Shown here: positions 55,208 through 64,000 of the stretch, piece by piece | How positions within the stretch are numbered: position 1 is the stretch's first letter | Layout of the letters: the number at the start of each line of letters is the position of its first letter | NCBI RefSeq assembly: GCF_900312815.1 | Contig: NZ_OMPE01000007.1 | Coordinates: 62,001 to 126,000, forward strand | Length of the DNA stretch: 64,000 bases | Reading direction: 5' to 3' | From: Aquimarina sp. AU474 | GTDB lineage: Bacteria; Bacteroidota; Bacteroidia; Flavobacteriales; Flavobacteriaceae | Program-made: the position numbers and the translations under genes | The notes under the pieces: generated by a model | Databases searched by the model: none | What the model saw: the letters and a program-made list of their open reading frames with translations, nothing else | Told to the model about the DNA's origin: nothing

Positions 55208-55681
55208 ATGACGATAAAATTACTTGCTGTAGGCAAAACTGATCACAAACAGCTTAATGACCTTATTAATGAATATATCAAGAGGTTAGGGTTTTATATC
55301 AAATTTAATTTTGAAATAATACCAGATCTCAAAAATGTAAAAAACCTTAGTGAGATTCAACAAAAAGAAAAGGAAGGCAAGTTAATACTAGATAAATTAA
55401 ACAATTCTGATGTTTTAATTTTATTAGATGAAAACGGAAAACAATATGATTCTGTAGGTTTTTCTGAATTACTTCAAAAACAAATGAACAGTGGTATTAA
55501 ACAGTTAATATTTGTTATTGGTGGGCCTTATGGATTTAGCCCAGAAGTATATCATCGAGCAAATAGTAAATTATCACTTTCTAAAATGACGTTCTCTCAT
55601 CAAATGATTCGCTTGTTTTTTGTAGAACAATTGTATAGAGGGTTGACTATTTTAAAGAACGAGCCTTACCATCACAGATAA
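55208..55681 (+). CDS. rlmH: 23S rRNA (pseudouridine1915-N3)-methyltransferase RlmH
   Basis: 157 residues, SPOUT fold. IKLLAVGKT start, LLDENGKQYDSVGFSELLQK, FVIGGPYGFSPEVY with the knot Gly-Gly, and C-terminal KMTFSHQMIRLFFVEQLYRG, ending YHHR. SAM-dependent methylation on 70S ribosomes. Upstream TATTTTTG at 55167-55174 is a likely -7 element. Convergent with the glycosidase gene. Confidence 0.97.
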   Translation: MTIKLLAVGKTDHKQLNDLINEYIKRLGFYIKFNFEIIPDLKNVKNLSEIQQKEKEGKLILDKLNNSDVLILLDENGKQYDSVGFSELLQKQMNSGIKQLIFVIGGPYGFSPEVYHRANSKLSLSKMTFSHQMIRLFFVEQLYRGLTILKNEPYHHR

Positions 55682-55700
55682 TTATCTAAATAAGAATATT

Positions 55701-56762
55701 CTAAACGATTTCCCTCTGCACGCTATCACTAATATTTTTAATGATATCTGCCATTCTATTACGTTCGTTATAAGAAGTTCTATCTGTCCAAGACCAAACA
55801 ATAGAACCTGCCCATTGCATATCGGATAAAGCTACTCCCAAATCTTGAGCTAAAATAGTTGGCAAATTATGGTCATTATCATTACTACCTTCTTTAAAAG
55901 ACAAATCATCAGGATAATACTCTCCTATGATTGCTTTTTTGTCAAGAGTATTTAGATTATACTCATTATGAAATGGTGATCCTTTTGATCGAGCCCAATT
56001 ATAATAATGAATATTATAAAAATCCAAATACCCGAGTTTATCTTTTCCTTGCGATATTAAATTGTCATCAGAATATGCATTCCAGAACCCTTTTTGATCA
56101 TCTTTAATACTAGTTAAAAATCCAAGAGCTCCATTTGTAATTTTCACATTAGGTTGATTTCTTCTTATTGCACCAGCGGTGCGATTAATAAATTTTTGAA
56201 TATCTGTTATTTCTATTCTTTCTTTAAATCCTGTCCAATGCTTTGCGTATCTATTAGTCATTCCTTCGGGTTCATTAAAAATTTCCCAAGCAAATAAAGC
56301 CGGATGATTTCCAATAAAATTTACTAGGGGTACTAATGCATTTTCTATATAAGCATTTAAATACTCATCTTGAGTAAGCAACTTTTTATTCCTATTTACA
56401 TCTGCTCCCCATTGTTCTTTTAACATATCAAAAGACCATAAACAGATTTGCACTTTAAGCTCTTTACGATGTGCTAAATCCAATATTTTTTTTACATCTT
56501 CATGAAAAAAAGAAGGATTTGCAACTACTTTTTGGTCAGTATCAAAAGTCGGATTAGTTGATCCATTGGTATGATACCACCAACGTATCATATTTCCTCC
56601 TAGATTTTTAACAAAATCCATTGCCTCTTCAAATTTGTCTAACTTTGGGTGATATTCTTTTTCAGGAAAGAAAGGATCAACTCCAACATCTCTTCCAAAT
56701 TCTATCCAGGCCAAATTCATTCCGTTCACGAAAGGGAAATCAGGCAAAAAGTGTTCATCCAT
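55701..56762 (-). CDS. GH5-like (beta-mannanase-type) glycoside hydrolase, no signal peptide
   Basis: 353 residues from ATG 56762 (MDEHFLPDFPF); the TTG at 56771 is not needed. A TIM-barrel clan A hydrolase: VNGMNLAWIEFGRDVG, GGNMIRWWYH, acid/base Glu in LFAWEIFNEPEG and nucleophile Glu in KAIIGEYYPDD, with SIVWSWTDR at the end. It resembles cellulase/mannanase family 5. There is no signal peptide or lipobox, so it acts inside the cell on imported oligosaccharide or the true start is further up. No SusCD pair nearby. Confidence 0.8.
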   Translation of the reverse strand: MDEHFLPDFPFVNGMNLAWIEFGRDVGVDPFFPEKEYHPKLDKFEEAMDFVKNLGGNMIRWWYHTNGSTNPTFDTDQKVVANPSFFHEDVKKILDLAHRKELKVQICLWSFDMLKEQWGADVNRNKKLLTQDEYLNAYIENALVPLVNFIGNHPALFAWEIFNEPEGMTNRYAKHWTGFKERIEITDIQKFINRTAGAIRRNQPNVKITNGALGFLTSIKDDQKGFWNAYSDDNLISQGKDKLGYLDFYNIHYYNWARSKGSPFHNEYNLNTLDKKAIIGEYYPDDLSFKEGSNDNDHNLPTILAQDLGVALSDMQWAGSIVWSWTDRTSYNERNRMADIIKNISDSVQREIV

Positions 56763-56972
56763 ATTTTTCAATTATAATTATGAATTCTAATTCTATTTTT
56801 AAAACCTTATCAAGGTACTCATAATTAATATCTTTATCATCACTTTCTATAAACAACCAACGATGAACAAGTTATAACTCTTGCGCCTATACACTCTAGA
56901 CATTACGAATATAACAACCGTAGAAATTACTATTAATTATTACATTTGCTAACTAACAAACCAAACTTTTCT

Positions 56973-57875
56973 ATGCTGGCCTATTTTAAGCTTATAAAAA
57001 TCGATAACCTACTATTAATAGCACTTGCTCAAGTCTTTATAAAATATGGTCTTTTTGAACCCTTTGGTATTGCAATTACACTTAATGGTTTTGGTATAGC
57101 TTTATTAATTATAGCTACCGTTTCTATAGCGGCAGCAGGAAATGTGATTATAGAAATTTATGATCAAGAAAGTTCCAACTCAAAAGAGTTTATTTTTGGT
57201 TCAATTACAGAAAAATCTGCTAACAGATTATTCATTGTTTTAAATGTAATTGGAGTATTAATTGGATTTTATTTAGCCAATTTGGTAGGTAGACCAGGGT
57301 TTGCAGCACTTTTTGTTATCACATCCGGAATTTTTTATGTCTATGCCTCTTATTTAAAAGAAGTTCTTGTTGTTAAAAATGTGATTATTGGTTTATTGGT
57401 AGCGCTAAGTCTTATAGTAGTAGGTATTTTTGATCTCCTACCCGCTATAACTGAAAAAAATCGAGTATCACAAACTACTATTTTCTCTATTATTTTTGAT
57501 TATGCCATATTCGCTTTTTTGATTGTTTGTTTAAGAGAAATTATCAAGGACTGTATTCGAATAGATAAAGATCATAATACAGGAGTTACCACTATCCCTA
57601 TTACATTAGGAAAAGAACGAACTATAAAACTGATTGGTATTTTAACTGTTCTTCCTATTGTTGCACTTATCTATTATATCTATACGTATCTTTTTTCGAA
57701 CACTGTAGCTGTTATTCTTGTTTTAGTATCGATAATTGCTCCTCTTATATATTTTATTATTAGAACCTTTACAGCAGAATCGAATAAACAATTAACAATA
57801 CTCAAGCTTATACTTAAGATTGTTCTTGTAATGGCTACGTTATCCCTTATGTTTTATCAGTATATTTTAAAATAA
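56973..57875 (+). CDS. UbiA-family prenyltransferase (geranylgeranylglycerol-phosphate type)
   Basis: 300 residues from ATG 56973 (MLAYFKLIKIDNLLLIALAQ). The TTG at 56946 falls inside a TACATTTG -7 element (56941-56948) and is rejected. Eight to nine membrane helices; the first Asp-rich site is NVIIEIYDQESSN (N/D..xxxD) and the second REIIKDCIRIDKDHNTG. These bind Mg-prenyl diphosphate. Annotations of close relatives name it digeranylgeranylglyceryl-phosphate synthase-like, but the acceptor here is not proven. Followed after 3 bases by maf. Confidence 0.82.
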   Translation: MLAYFKLIKIDNLLLIALAQVFIKYGLFEPFGIAITLNGFGIALLIIATVSIAAAGNVIIEIYDQESSNSKEFIFGSITEKSANRLFIVLNVIGVLIGFYLANLVGRPGFAALFVITSGIFYVYASYLKEVLVVKNVIIGLLVALSLIVVGIFDLLPAITEKNRVSQTTIFSIIFDYAIFAFLIVCLREIIKDCIRIDKDHNTGVTTIPITLGKERTIKLIGILTVLPIVALIYYIYTYLFSNTVAVILVLVSIIAPLIYFIIRTFTAESNKQLTILKLILKIVLVMATLSLMFYQYILK

Positions 57876-57878
57876 GTT

Positions 57879-58466
57879 ATGCTAAACGATTTACTTAAAG
57901 AGTATCATATTATCCTTGCTTCTGGATCACCAAGAAGACAACAGTTTTTTAAAGATTTAGCATTAGATTTCACTATTAAGTTAAGAGAAGTAGACGAAAT
58001 TTATCCTAAACACCTAGTAGCTCACGAAATCTCTGATTATTTAGCAAAACTTAAATCCGATGCTTTTGATGATTTACATCCTAATGATATTTTAATCACT
58101 AGTGATACTATTGTATGGCACAAAAATCAAGCATTGGGAAAACCTAAAGATCTAGAAGAGGCCACAAAAATGATTGCCTCCCTATCTGATAATACTCATG
58201 AAGTAATCACTTCGGTATGTTTTAAAAATAAAGGCACTATTAAAATTGTACATCAAAGCACCGAGGTGACCTTTAAACCTCTCTCTATTCAAGAAATTGA
58301 GTACTATGTATCAAAATACAAACCACTTGATAAAGCAGGAGCATATGGCATTCAAGAGTGGATTGGTTTTATCGGTATCACCAATATCGAAGGTAGTTAT
58401 TTTAATGTAATGGGGCTACCAACACACCTTGTTTATGAAACGTTAATTGAAATTGCCAGATCATAG
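57879..58466 (+). CDS. maf: Maf family nucleotide pyrophosphatase
   Basis: 195 residues. IILASGSPRRQQFF is the Maf substrate motif, with SDTIVWHKNQALGKP and KAGAYGIQEW as further catalytic blocks. Hydrolyses dTTP/UTP or modified nucleotides to monophosphates in the cytoplasm (house-cleaning). It starts 3 bases after the UbiA gene, so they form one operon with the next gene. Confidence 0.94.
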   Translation: MLNDLLKEYHIILASGSPRRQQFFKDLALDFTIKLREVDEIYPKHLVAHEISDYLAKLKSDAFDDLHPNDILITSDTIVWHKNQALGKPKDLEEATKMIASLSDNTHEVITSVCFKNKGTIKIVHQSTEVTFKPLSIQEIEYYVSKYKPLDKAGAYGIQEWIGFIGITNIEGSYFNVMGLPTHLVYETLIEIARS

Positions 58467-58504
58467 CTTTGTCGTAATTTGCATTAAAAGCAATTAAGAA
58501 AATT

Positions 58505-59440
58505 ATGAAAAGGTCAATACTATTGTTTGGGGTTTTAGCCATGCTGGTTATCATAGCTTGTAGTAATGTAATAGCTGATAAATCATCTAACACCGTAGAA
58601 AAAAAAGAAACTATAGGTGAAGATCCTTTAGCCAAAGAACTATCTAAAAACTTTAAAGAATACTGGTACGCTGGCAATGCCGAAATATCATCATATCAAC
58701 TCGAACAAGCTAGATATGGCGAAATCAGAAAAGGAACCGCAGTGCTTATTTATGTTACCGAAGATTTTCTATCCAAGGAACAGGTAAAAGCCGATTATCA
58801 AAATCCGGATAACATACCTGTGCTCAAATTAAATGCAACCAAAAAGTTTAATACGGGCATCTACCCCTATTCTATCATGCAAAGCACATTTTATCCTGTA
58901 GCTGATAATAGACATGCTGTAAAAGTATCTAGCTCTATGCAAGAATGGTGCGGGCATGTGTATGCGCAATTAAACAATAGAAAAGATTTTGAAATCTTAT
59001 CTCATTCATATTTTCAAGGAGAAGCCGATCAAGAATTCACACTTGACAAAGCTATATTAGAAAATGAAATATGGACAAAAATTAGAATCGCTCCACAAGA
59101 TTTGCCTATAGGGGATGTACAAATTATCCCATCATTTGAATATTGTAGATTAAGACATAAAGAAATAAAAGCCTATTCTGCAAAAGCAACATTAAAAAAA
59201 CAAGAAGGCCTACAGACATATACGATTGCATATCCAGAACTTAACAGAAGCGTTAGCATCACTTTTAAAGCCACTTTCCCTTATGAGATTGAAGGTTGGT
59301 CAGAAACTTTTAAAAGTGGATTTGGCCCTAAAGCTAAAGAACTTACAACTAAAGCCACAAAATTAAAAAGTATAAAATCTGCGTACTGGGGCAAAAACAG
59401 TAATAAAGACGAGGTTCTACGCGAAGAGTTAGGACTGTAA
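58505..59440 (+). CDS. Conserved flavobacterial lipoprotein (not a Maf protein)
   Basis: 311 residues. Lipoprotein signal MLVIIAC (Cys about residue 19). The body contains EYWYAGNAEISSYQLEQARYG, YPYSIMQSTFYPVADNRHAVK, MQEWCGHVYAQLNNR and C-terminal SAYWGKNSNKDEVLREELGL. It lies 38 bases after maf, and homologues are commonly named septum formation inhibitor Maf only through that neighbour. No catalytic motif recognised. Anchored in the envelope. Function unknown. Confidence 0.75.
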   Translation: MKRSILLFGVLAMLVIIACSNVIADKSSNTVEKKETIGEDPLAKELSKNFKEYWYAGNAEISSYQLEQARYGEIRKGTAVLIYVTEDFLSKEQVKADYQNPDNIPVLKLNATKKFNTGIYPYSIMQSTFYPVADNRHAVKVSSSMQEWCGHVYAQLNNRKDFEILSHSYFQGEADQEFTLDKAILENEIWTKIRIAPQDLPIGDVQIIPSFEYCRLRHKEIKAYSAKATLKKQEGLQTYTIAYPELNRSVSITFKATFPYEIEGWSETFKSGFGPKAKELTTKATKLKSIKSAYWGKNSNKDEVLREELGL

Positions 59441-59463
59441 ATTTAATAGCACAAAAAATATTT

Positions 59464-59751
59464 ATGAAAAAACTTACAGAAGAACAAATCCTAAACCAAC
59501 TCAAAGAAGTTGATGGATGGGAATATCATGACAATGCTATTCACACTACTTTTGAATTTAAGGATTTTAAAGATGCTTTTTCGGTTATGACAAGAATCGC
59601 TTTCGAAGCCGAAGCTCAAAGTCACCACCCCGATTGGTCTAATGTGTATAACAAATTACATATCTCATTATCTACTCATGATGCAGGAGGCATTACTGAA
59701 AATGATTTTACACTTGCCAAGACAATAGATCAAATTATAGAAGGAGAATAA
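59464..59751 (+). CDS. 4a-hydroxytetrahydrobiopterin dehydratase
   Basis: 95 residues. Pterin-4a-carbinolamine dehydratase fold: LTEEQILNQLKEVDGWEYHD, then EAEAQSHHPDWSNVYNKLHI with the catalytic His-His and Trp, and LSTHDAGGITENDFTLAKTI. It recycles the pterin cofactor after phenylalanine hydroxylation or salvages it. 23 bases after the lipoprotein gene, so same operon. Confidence 0.94.
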   Translation: MKKLTEEQILNQLKEVDGWEYHDNAIHTTFEFKDFKDAFSVMTRIAFEAEAQSHHPDWSNVYNKLHISLSTHDAGGITENDFTLAKTIDQIIEGE

Positions 59752-59805
59752 TACAACTTCTAGACATCTTGAGTCCAAAATTCAATATTCATCTTAAATA
59801 AACAT

Positions 59806-59836
59806 TTGTCAAAAACTTGGTTTCTACTTATGTTTG
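59806..59836 (+). promoter_or_regulatory. Flavobacterial promoter of the YebC-family gene
   Basis: TTG at 59806-59808, 20-base spacer, TATGTTTG at 59829-59836. Transcription would begin about 20 bases before the ATG at 59860. Confidence 0.7.
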
Positions 59837-59859
59837 TATTTAGATTTTAATTTTAGCAT

Positions 59860-60582
59860 ATGGGAAGAGCTTTTGAATTTAGAAAAGCACGTAAGATGAA
59901 ACGTTGGTCAGCTATGGCCAAAGCGTTTACTAGAATAGGTAAAGATATTGTAATGGCTGTTAAGGAAGGTGGTCCAGATCCGGATTCTAATTCTCGTCTA
60001 AGAGCTGTAATACAGAATGCAAAGTCTGTAAACATGCCTAAAGATAATATTGAACGTGCCATAAAACGTGCTTCAGATAAAAATCAAGGTGATTACAAAG
60101 AAGTTCTTTTTGAAGGGTATGCTCCTCACGGAATTGCCATTTTAGTAGAAACAGCAACCGATAACAATAATAGAACAGTAGCCAATATCAGGTCATATTT
60201 TAATAAATGTGATGGTAATTTAGGAACCTCTGGATCTGTTGAGTTTATGTTCGATCATACTTGTAATTTTAGAATTAACGGAGAAGGTATTGACCCAGAA
60301 GAATTAGAACTTGAATTTATCGATTTTGGAGCCGAAGAAGTTTTTCAAGATGATGATGGTATATTAATCTATGCTCCTTTTGGTAGTTTTGGTACGATAC
60401 AAAAAGAATTAGAAGGTCGCGAAATTGAAATTTTATCTTCTGGTTTTGAGCGTATCCCACAAGTCACTAAAAAAATTACAGCAGATCAAGCTGCAGATGT
60501 AGAGAAACTATTAGAGAAAATAGAAGAAGATGACGATGTGCAAAATGTGTATCATACCATGGAAGAATCTTCACCAGAATAA
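59860..60582 (+). CDS. YebC/PmpR family DNA-binding transcriptional regulator
   Basis: 240 residues. MGRAFEFRKARKMKRWSAMA and AKAFTRIGKDIVMAVKEGG, then NARSVNMPKDNIERAIKR-type block (NAKSVNMPKDNIERAIKRA), are the family signature; the C-terminal two alpha/beta domains are complete. Some members also relieve ribosome stalling. Own promoter and terminator. Confidence 0.95.
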   Translation: MGRAFEFRKARKMKRWSAMAKAFTRIGKDIVMAVKEGGPDPDSNSRLRAVIQNAKSVNMPKDNIERAIKRASDKNQGDYKEVLFEGYAPHGIAILVETATDNNNRTVANIRSYFNKCDGNLGTSGSVEFMFDHTCNFRINGEGIDPEELELEFIDFGAEEVFQDDDGILIYAPFGSFGTIQKELEGREIEILSSGFERIPQVTKKITADQAADVEKLLEKIEEDDDVQNVYHTMEESSPE

Positions 60583-60611
60583 TATAACACCATAAATACA
60601 ACCGTACTATT

Positions 60612-60641
60612 AGAGCTTAACACATGTTAGGCTCTTTTTTT
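60612..60641 (+). terminator. Intrinsic terminator after the YebC-family gene
   Basis: AGAGC-TTAAC / GTTAG-GCTCT stem with ACAT loop and seven T, 30 bases after the stop. Confidence 0.85.
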
Positions 60642-60686
60642 GTTATGTTTACTATATACATACGACTATCCTTAAAACAACATAAC

Positions 60687-61187
60687 ATGAATCGACTACT
60701 TATAACTTTAGTACTTTTGGGAAGTTTTTACTCGTATTCTCAAAATATGAATAATTCTATTTTACAGGAGATTATACAAAAAAAAGCGGATACTTTGGAT
60801 GGAGTAAGTGGTAATTGGAAATTTATCTACAAAGAGATCCCAATGTTATGTGTTACTGATGAAACTAATAATAGAATGAGGATTATTTCACCTATAACCG
60901 AATCCAGTAATCTAGATGAAGATTTATTATTAGACGCTATGACTGCTAATTTTCACTCTGCATTAGATGTAAAGTATGCCATCTCTAACGGAATATTATG
61001 GTCGGCCTACATTCATCCTCTTAAAGAACTAACTCCCGAGCAATTAGAAAATGCTATATCTCAAGTGTATTATGCAGCAAAAACCTTTGGAACTACTTTC
61101 TCAAGTACCGAGCTTCTTTTTGGAGGTAATACTATCCAAAAAGATTCAGAACCAAAAATTAAAGAAAATAAAACTCATAAATTCTAA
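60687..61187 (+). CDS. Hypothetical secreted protein
   Basis: 166 residues from ATG 60687 (MNRLLITLVLLGSFYSYSQ), a clear type I signal peptide; the frame is open 21 codons further up but runs through the terminator. The mature part (NNSILQEIIQKKADTLDGVS, LLLDAMTANFHSALDVKYAI) is mixed alpha/beta and unknown to me. Its stop overlaps the convergent acyltransferase gene by 4 bases. Confidence 0.6.
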   Translation: MNRLLITLVLLGSFYSYSQNMNNSILQEIIQKKADTLDGVSGNWKFIYKEIPMLCVTDETNNRMRIISPITESSNLDEDLLLDAMTANFHSALDVKYAISNGILWSAYIHPLKELTPEQLENAISQVYYAAKTFGTTFSSTELLFGGNTIQKDSEPKIKENKTHKF

Positions 61188-61738
61188 TCAGTATTAAAAC
61201 TGTATTTAGCAGTTTTACCTTTAACTCCTTTAAAAAAACCATACATAAATTTTAGATCCTCCTCCATGTCATCAGTAGGGTAAAAGGGTTCTGAAATTAC
61301 ATTTTGTTTTTTTCCAAAATCAAACGTCACCATAATAATGGGCACCGAAGCTGCTTTTGCTATATGATAAAATCCAGTTTTCCATTCGGTCACTTTTTTT
61401 CGCGTACCTTCTGGGGCTATTGCTAATCGTAGTACATCTCTTTTCTCAAAAAGCTCTGCAATAGCTTCTACTTTATTTTGACCTGGAGTTCTATCTAAAG
61501 GGATACCTCCTACTCGTTTAAGATACCATCCTATAGGCCACTTAAAAAGTTCTTTTTTCCCTAAGAAGCTTATTTTTAAATCTTTGACTTGTCGTATTAA
61601 TAAACCTATGTAGAAATCATGCCAACTGGTATGCGGCACGACAATAATCATACACTTTTTTACTGTTTCTTTACTAAAATCACCAATGGCTTTCCACCCG
61701 AGAATCCTATGATAGATAAAAGAAGAAAAACGTTTCAT
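61184..61738 (-). CDS. PlsC-like 1-acylglycerol-3-phosphate acyltransferase family protein
   Basis: 184 residues from ATG 61738 (MKRFSSFIYHRILGWKAIG). The HX4D active site is PHTSWHDFYIG, and APEGTRKKV is the FPEGT-type substrate motif. Shorter than typical PlsC (about 240), and of the compact type found in Bacteroidota. Likely acylates a lysolipid at the inner membrane. It lies 24 bases downstream of the KdsB-KdnB fusion on the same strand, consistent with envelope lipid work. Confidence 0.85.
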   Translation of the reverse strand: MKRFSSFIYHRILGWKAIGDFSKETVKKCMIIVVPHTSWHDFYIGLLIRQVKDLKISFLGKKELFKWPIGWYLKRVGGIPLDRTPGQNKVEAIAELFEKRDVLRLAIAPEGTRKKVTEWKTGFYHIAKAASVPIIMVTFDFGKKQNVISEPFYPTDDMEEDLKFMYGFFKGVKGKTAKYSFNTD

Positions 61739-61762
61739 AAGCAATCAATTAGAAATACTGCT

Positions 61763-63637
61763 CTATAAAGAACGATAAATTTTCTTTAATTTATCCGCAT
61801 TTATTTTTAATTTCCAGTCTGGACCTAAGGCATTCTCCCACAAGGGTTCCAAACTCAAAGCAACAGAGGTCATTACATTTAATTGATCTTCTGTTACATT
61901 TGCACAAATTCCCTCAGGAAGTTCTATCCCATGAAAATCTTTCATTTTTTTGAAGACGGCAACTCCTTCTGGATAATATTCTTCTAATTTATCAAAAACA
62001 ATACAGTTACCAATCCCATGTTTTGTACCTAACACGTACGCCAATCCATAACTCATAGCATGAGCAACCCCAACTTGAGAATACGCAATGCTCATCCCAC
62101 CGTGCCATGAAGCCATCATCAATTTGGCATCTGCTTCTTCTTTGGCTAATGAATTATCAAGAAAAATTTCTTTACAAAGATCTAAAGCTTTTTCGCCATA
62201 ACTTTGGCTAAAAGCATTTAAATATGTTCCATTAAGAGATTCTATACAATGAATATAACAATCCATCCCAGTATAAAACCATTGATCTTTTGGTACTCCC
62301 CTAATCAATTCAGGATCAAGCACTACTTGATCAAAAGGGGTGAAATCTGAATTTATCCCTAATTTACGCTCAGGTCCAGTAAGAACTGTAGTTCTTGATA
62401 CTTCTGCCCCTGTTCCCGAAATCGTTGGAACTCCAACATGAAACAAAGCTTTGTTTTGTACTAAATCCCATCCTTGATAATCAGCAGCGCTCCCCGGATT
62501 CGTCATCAAAATAGCTACTGCCTTTGACAAATCTAGAATAGAGCCACCTCCTATACCAATAATTCCACTTGGAACATATTGATAGTCATTTTTGATTTTG
62601 GATACAATAGCATCTACCTGTGAAGTTTTAGGTTCTTCGGCTGTGGAGACATAGATCAATTCATCACTAGAAGAAAGAGGTATTCTACTCTCAATAAAAG
62701 AGGTATTACTTTCAAAAACATCATCAATCAAATATATAAATGGAGATACTCCTTTGCGTTCGCAAGAAATTATTTCACCAATTTGATTAAAAGATCCATT
62801 TCCAAAGACCACTTTAGGTACCATTGGAAAATTCTTGTGTATTAAATTCTGTACTTCGGAAGTAGGAATAGATTTCGTACTCAATGGATTTATATTATTA
62901 ATTATTTTTTTTGCTCGTTCTAAATCTTCCGGGGTATCAATTTCAACACCTTCATGTTGTGTTTCGATCATCTTAATATTCTTACCATATTCGAGATATC
63001 GGATACATTCTATTTTTTCAGAGGCTTCCAATTCTCGCATAGGTAATTTATAAAAATCTAAAATAGCTTGTTTCTTAAACGCATAAACGCCTTTATGCTT
63101 ATGATATGTATAATCTATTTCTTTATCTCTAGGATAAGGAATAGGAGCTCTAGAAAAGTATAAAGCATAATCATTTTCATCAACTATTACCTTTACACTA
63201 TTAGGATTCATAATATCATCCCAATCATCAATAGGTGTCATTAAACTTGCCAAGTCTATGCGATCAGCATCTTCTTCGTAAAAAACACTAAGTACTTTCT
63301 CTAAGCTTTCGCGTTCTGTAAAGGGTTCATCTCCCTGTACATTGACTACTATATCAAAGTCCATATCCTCTACTGCTTCAGCAATTCGGTCGCTTCCACA
63401 GCTATGTTCTTTTTTACTCATGATGGCTTTACCTCCACAAGCTATTATTTCTTGAAAAATTATATCACTATCCGTAACCACATATACGGCATCAAAAAGT
63501 TCAGTGTTAACAGTAGCTTCGTACGTTCTTCTAATAACACTTTTTCCACCAAGATCCTGCATGAGCTTACCTGGAAAACGTGTGGCAGCATACCTCGCAG
63601 GAATCATTGCGATAGTCTTTAGAGTATTTTTATTCAA
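61763..63637 (-). CDS. Fused CMP-Kdo synthetase (KdsB) and Kdo 8-oxidase (KdnB)
   Basis: 624 residues. Residues 1-245 are a full Kds[48 protein letters not shown] and [13 protein letters not shown]. Residues about 265-624 are an iron-containing alcohol dehydrogenase of KdnB type: [48 protein letters not shown], with metal ligands D459, H463, H526 and H540. KdnB oxidises C8 of Kdo before transamination to 8-amino-Kdo; KdsB then activates it with CTP. No KdnA aminotransferase is in the window. Start is TTG 63637, since the ATG at 63607 would cut the first KdsB strand. Confidence 0.9.
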   Translation of the reverse strand: MNKNTLKTIAMIPARYAATRFPGKLMQDLGGKSVIRRTYEATVNTELFDAVYVVTDSDIIFQEIIACGGKAIMSKKEHSCGSDRIAEAVEDMDFDIVVNVQGDEPFTERESLEKVLSVFYEEDADRIDLASLMTPIDDWDDIMNPNSVKVIVDENDYALYFSRAPIPYPRDKEIDYTYHKHKGVYAFKKQAILDFYKLPMRELEASEKIECIRYLEYGKNIKMIETQHEGVEIDTPEDLERAKKIINNINPLSTKSIPTSEVQNLIHKNFPMVPKVVFGNGSFNQIGEIISCERKGVSPFIYLIDDVFESNTSFIESRIPLSSSDELIYVSTAEEPKTSQVDAIVSKIKNDYQYVPSGIIGIGGGSILDLSKAVAILMTNPGSAADYQGWDLVQNKALFHVGVPTISGTGAEVSRTTVLTGPERKLGINSDFTPFDQVVLDPELIRGVPKDQWFYTGMDCYIHCIESLNGTYLNAFSQSYGEKALDLCKEIFLDNSLAKEEADAKLMMASWHGGMSIAYSQVGVAHAMSYGLAYVLGTKHGIGNCIVFDKLEEYYPEGVAVFKKMKDFHGIELPEGICANVTEDQLNVMTSVALSLEPLWENALGPDWKLKINADKLKKIYRSL

Positions 63638-63766
63638 AATGTTTTGCTTTTCTGAACTAGCAAAAATAACTTTTTTAAATCAATTTTTGAACCAACGAAA
63701 CTATTTAGTTTCCCTGAAAATTCTTAAAAAAATCTTAAATCATAGAAAATAAAGCACTTAAACCTA

Positions 63767-64000
63767 TCAGGTTTCTATAAAAAAGTCATTTTTAAACCCA
63801 ATTAAATATAATTTTTTCTTAGCTCTGGTAACTGCCGTGTATAACCAGCGTAAATAATCTTTGGTAATTCCATCAGGTAAATAAGGTTGTTCTATAAACA
63901 CTGTATCCCATTGCCCTCCTTGTGATTTATGGCAAGTGATTGCATAAGAAAATTTCACTTGTAAACCATTAAAATATTTATTATTCTTCACCCCCAGAAA
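63767..64000 (-). CDS. ATP-dependent helicase C-terminus, RecD/UvrD type (partial)
   Basis: 78 codons from the right edge to the stop at 63767. FSYAITCHKSQGGQWDTVFI is the motif V region of RecD-like and UvrD-like superfamily 1 helicases, and WLYTAVTRAKKKLYLIG is motif VI. The body lies outside the window. Same strand as the KdsB-KdnB fusion, downstream spacer 129 bases. Confidence 0.85.
   Translation of the reverse strand, partial: FLGVKNNKYFNGLQVKFSYAITCHKSQGGQWDTVFIEQPYLPDGITKDYLRWLYTAVTRAKKKLYLIGFKNDFFIET

Overview
The window is an AT-rich stretch of a chromosome from a marine-type flavobacterium (Bacteroidota, Flavobacteriia; an Aquimarina-like genus is a guess from the gene set). Support comes from flavobacterial promoters of the TTG-N19/20-TAnnTTTG type, lineage-restricted families (DUF4290, DUF6495-like, START-like protein, Oar-type TonB receptor, DUF6443/RHS proteins), few clear Shine-Dalgarno sites and frequent TTG starts. 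Both edges cut genes: a transglutaminase-like protein on the left and a RecD/UvrD-type helicase C-terminus on the right.

Layout. 0.3-6.1 kb (minus): a CoA-linked catabolic block with an APH-family kinase, an ACAD10/11-like acyl-CoA dehydrogenase, an SDR, a large acyl-CoA dehydrogenase and a Crp/Fnr regulator, divergent from an orphan PAS histidine kinase. 8.5-16 kb: a standalone SLATT membrane protein, murA with DUF4290, DUF493, and a four-gene molybdenum hydroxylase cluster (2Fe-2S subunit, Tat-exported Mo subunit, XdhC, MocA-like). 16.2-22.1 kb: AAA_28 NTPase-recQ-fmt, HU, YqgE, a class IV aminotransferase and a START-like protein, then tRNA-Met(CAT).

22.4-36 kb is the accessory region. 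It holds a lipoprotein with two stacked signal peptides, a decayed C-terminal gene fragment coupled to a small membrane protein, degenerate 21-bp repeats, several copies of a paired-hairpin REP/BIME element, and a large two-gene RHS/YD-repeat operon with a lipoprotein directly behind it, which is the likely partner or immunity gene. No transposase gene is visible that could mobilise the REP elements.

36.4-64 kb is mostly core: hisS, an FtsX-like permease, an M20 peptidase, an Oar-like receptor, rpsF-rpsR-rplI, two tandem LytTR response regulators with matching upstream repeats, priA, three tandem chalcone-isomerase-like secreted proteins with a DUF2147 protein, a BrkB-type membrane protein, nadC, rlmH, a GH5-like hydrolase, a UbiA prenyltransferase, maf, a pterin dehydratase, a YebC regulator, a PlsC-like acyltransferase, and a natural KdsB-KdnB fusion.

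The most notable points are the KdsB-KdnB fusion (predicted 8-amino-Kdo route to lipid A), the split ACAD10/11-like kinase/dehydrogenase pair, MurA with Asp in place of the fosfomycin-target Cys, the BIME array with a trapped gene fragment, the decayed toxin-immunity-like pair, and the paired 20-bp-spaced repeats in front of both LytTR regulators. All calls come from reading the sequence; no database search was run.
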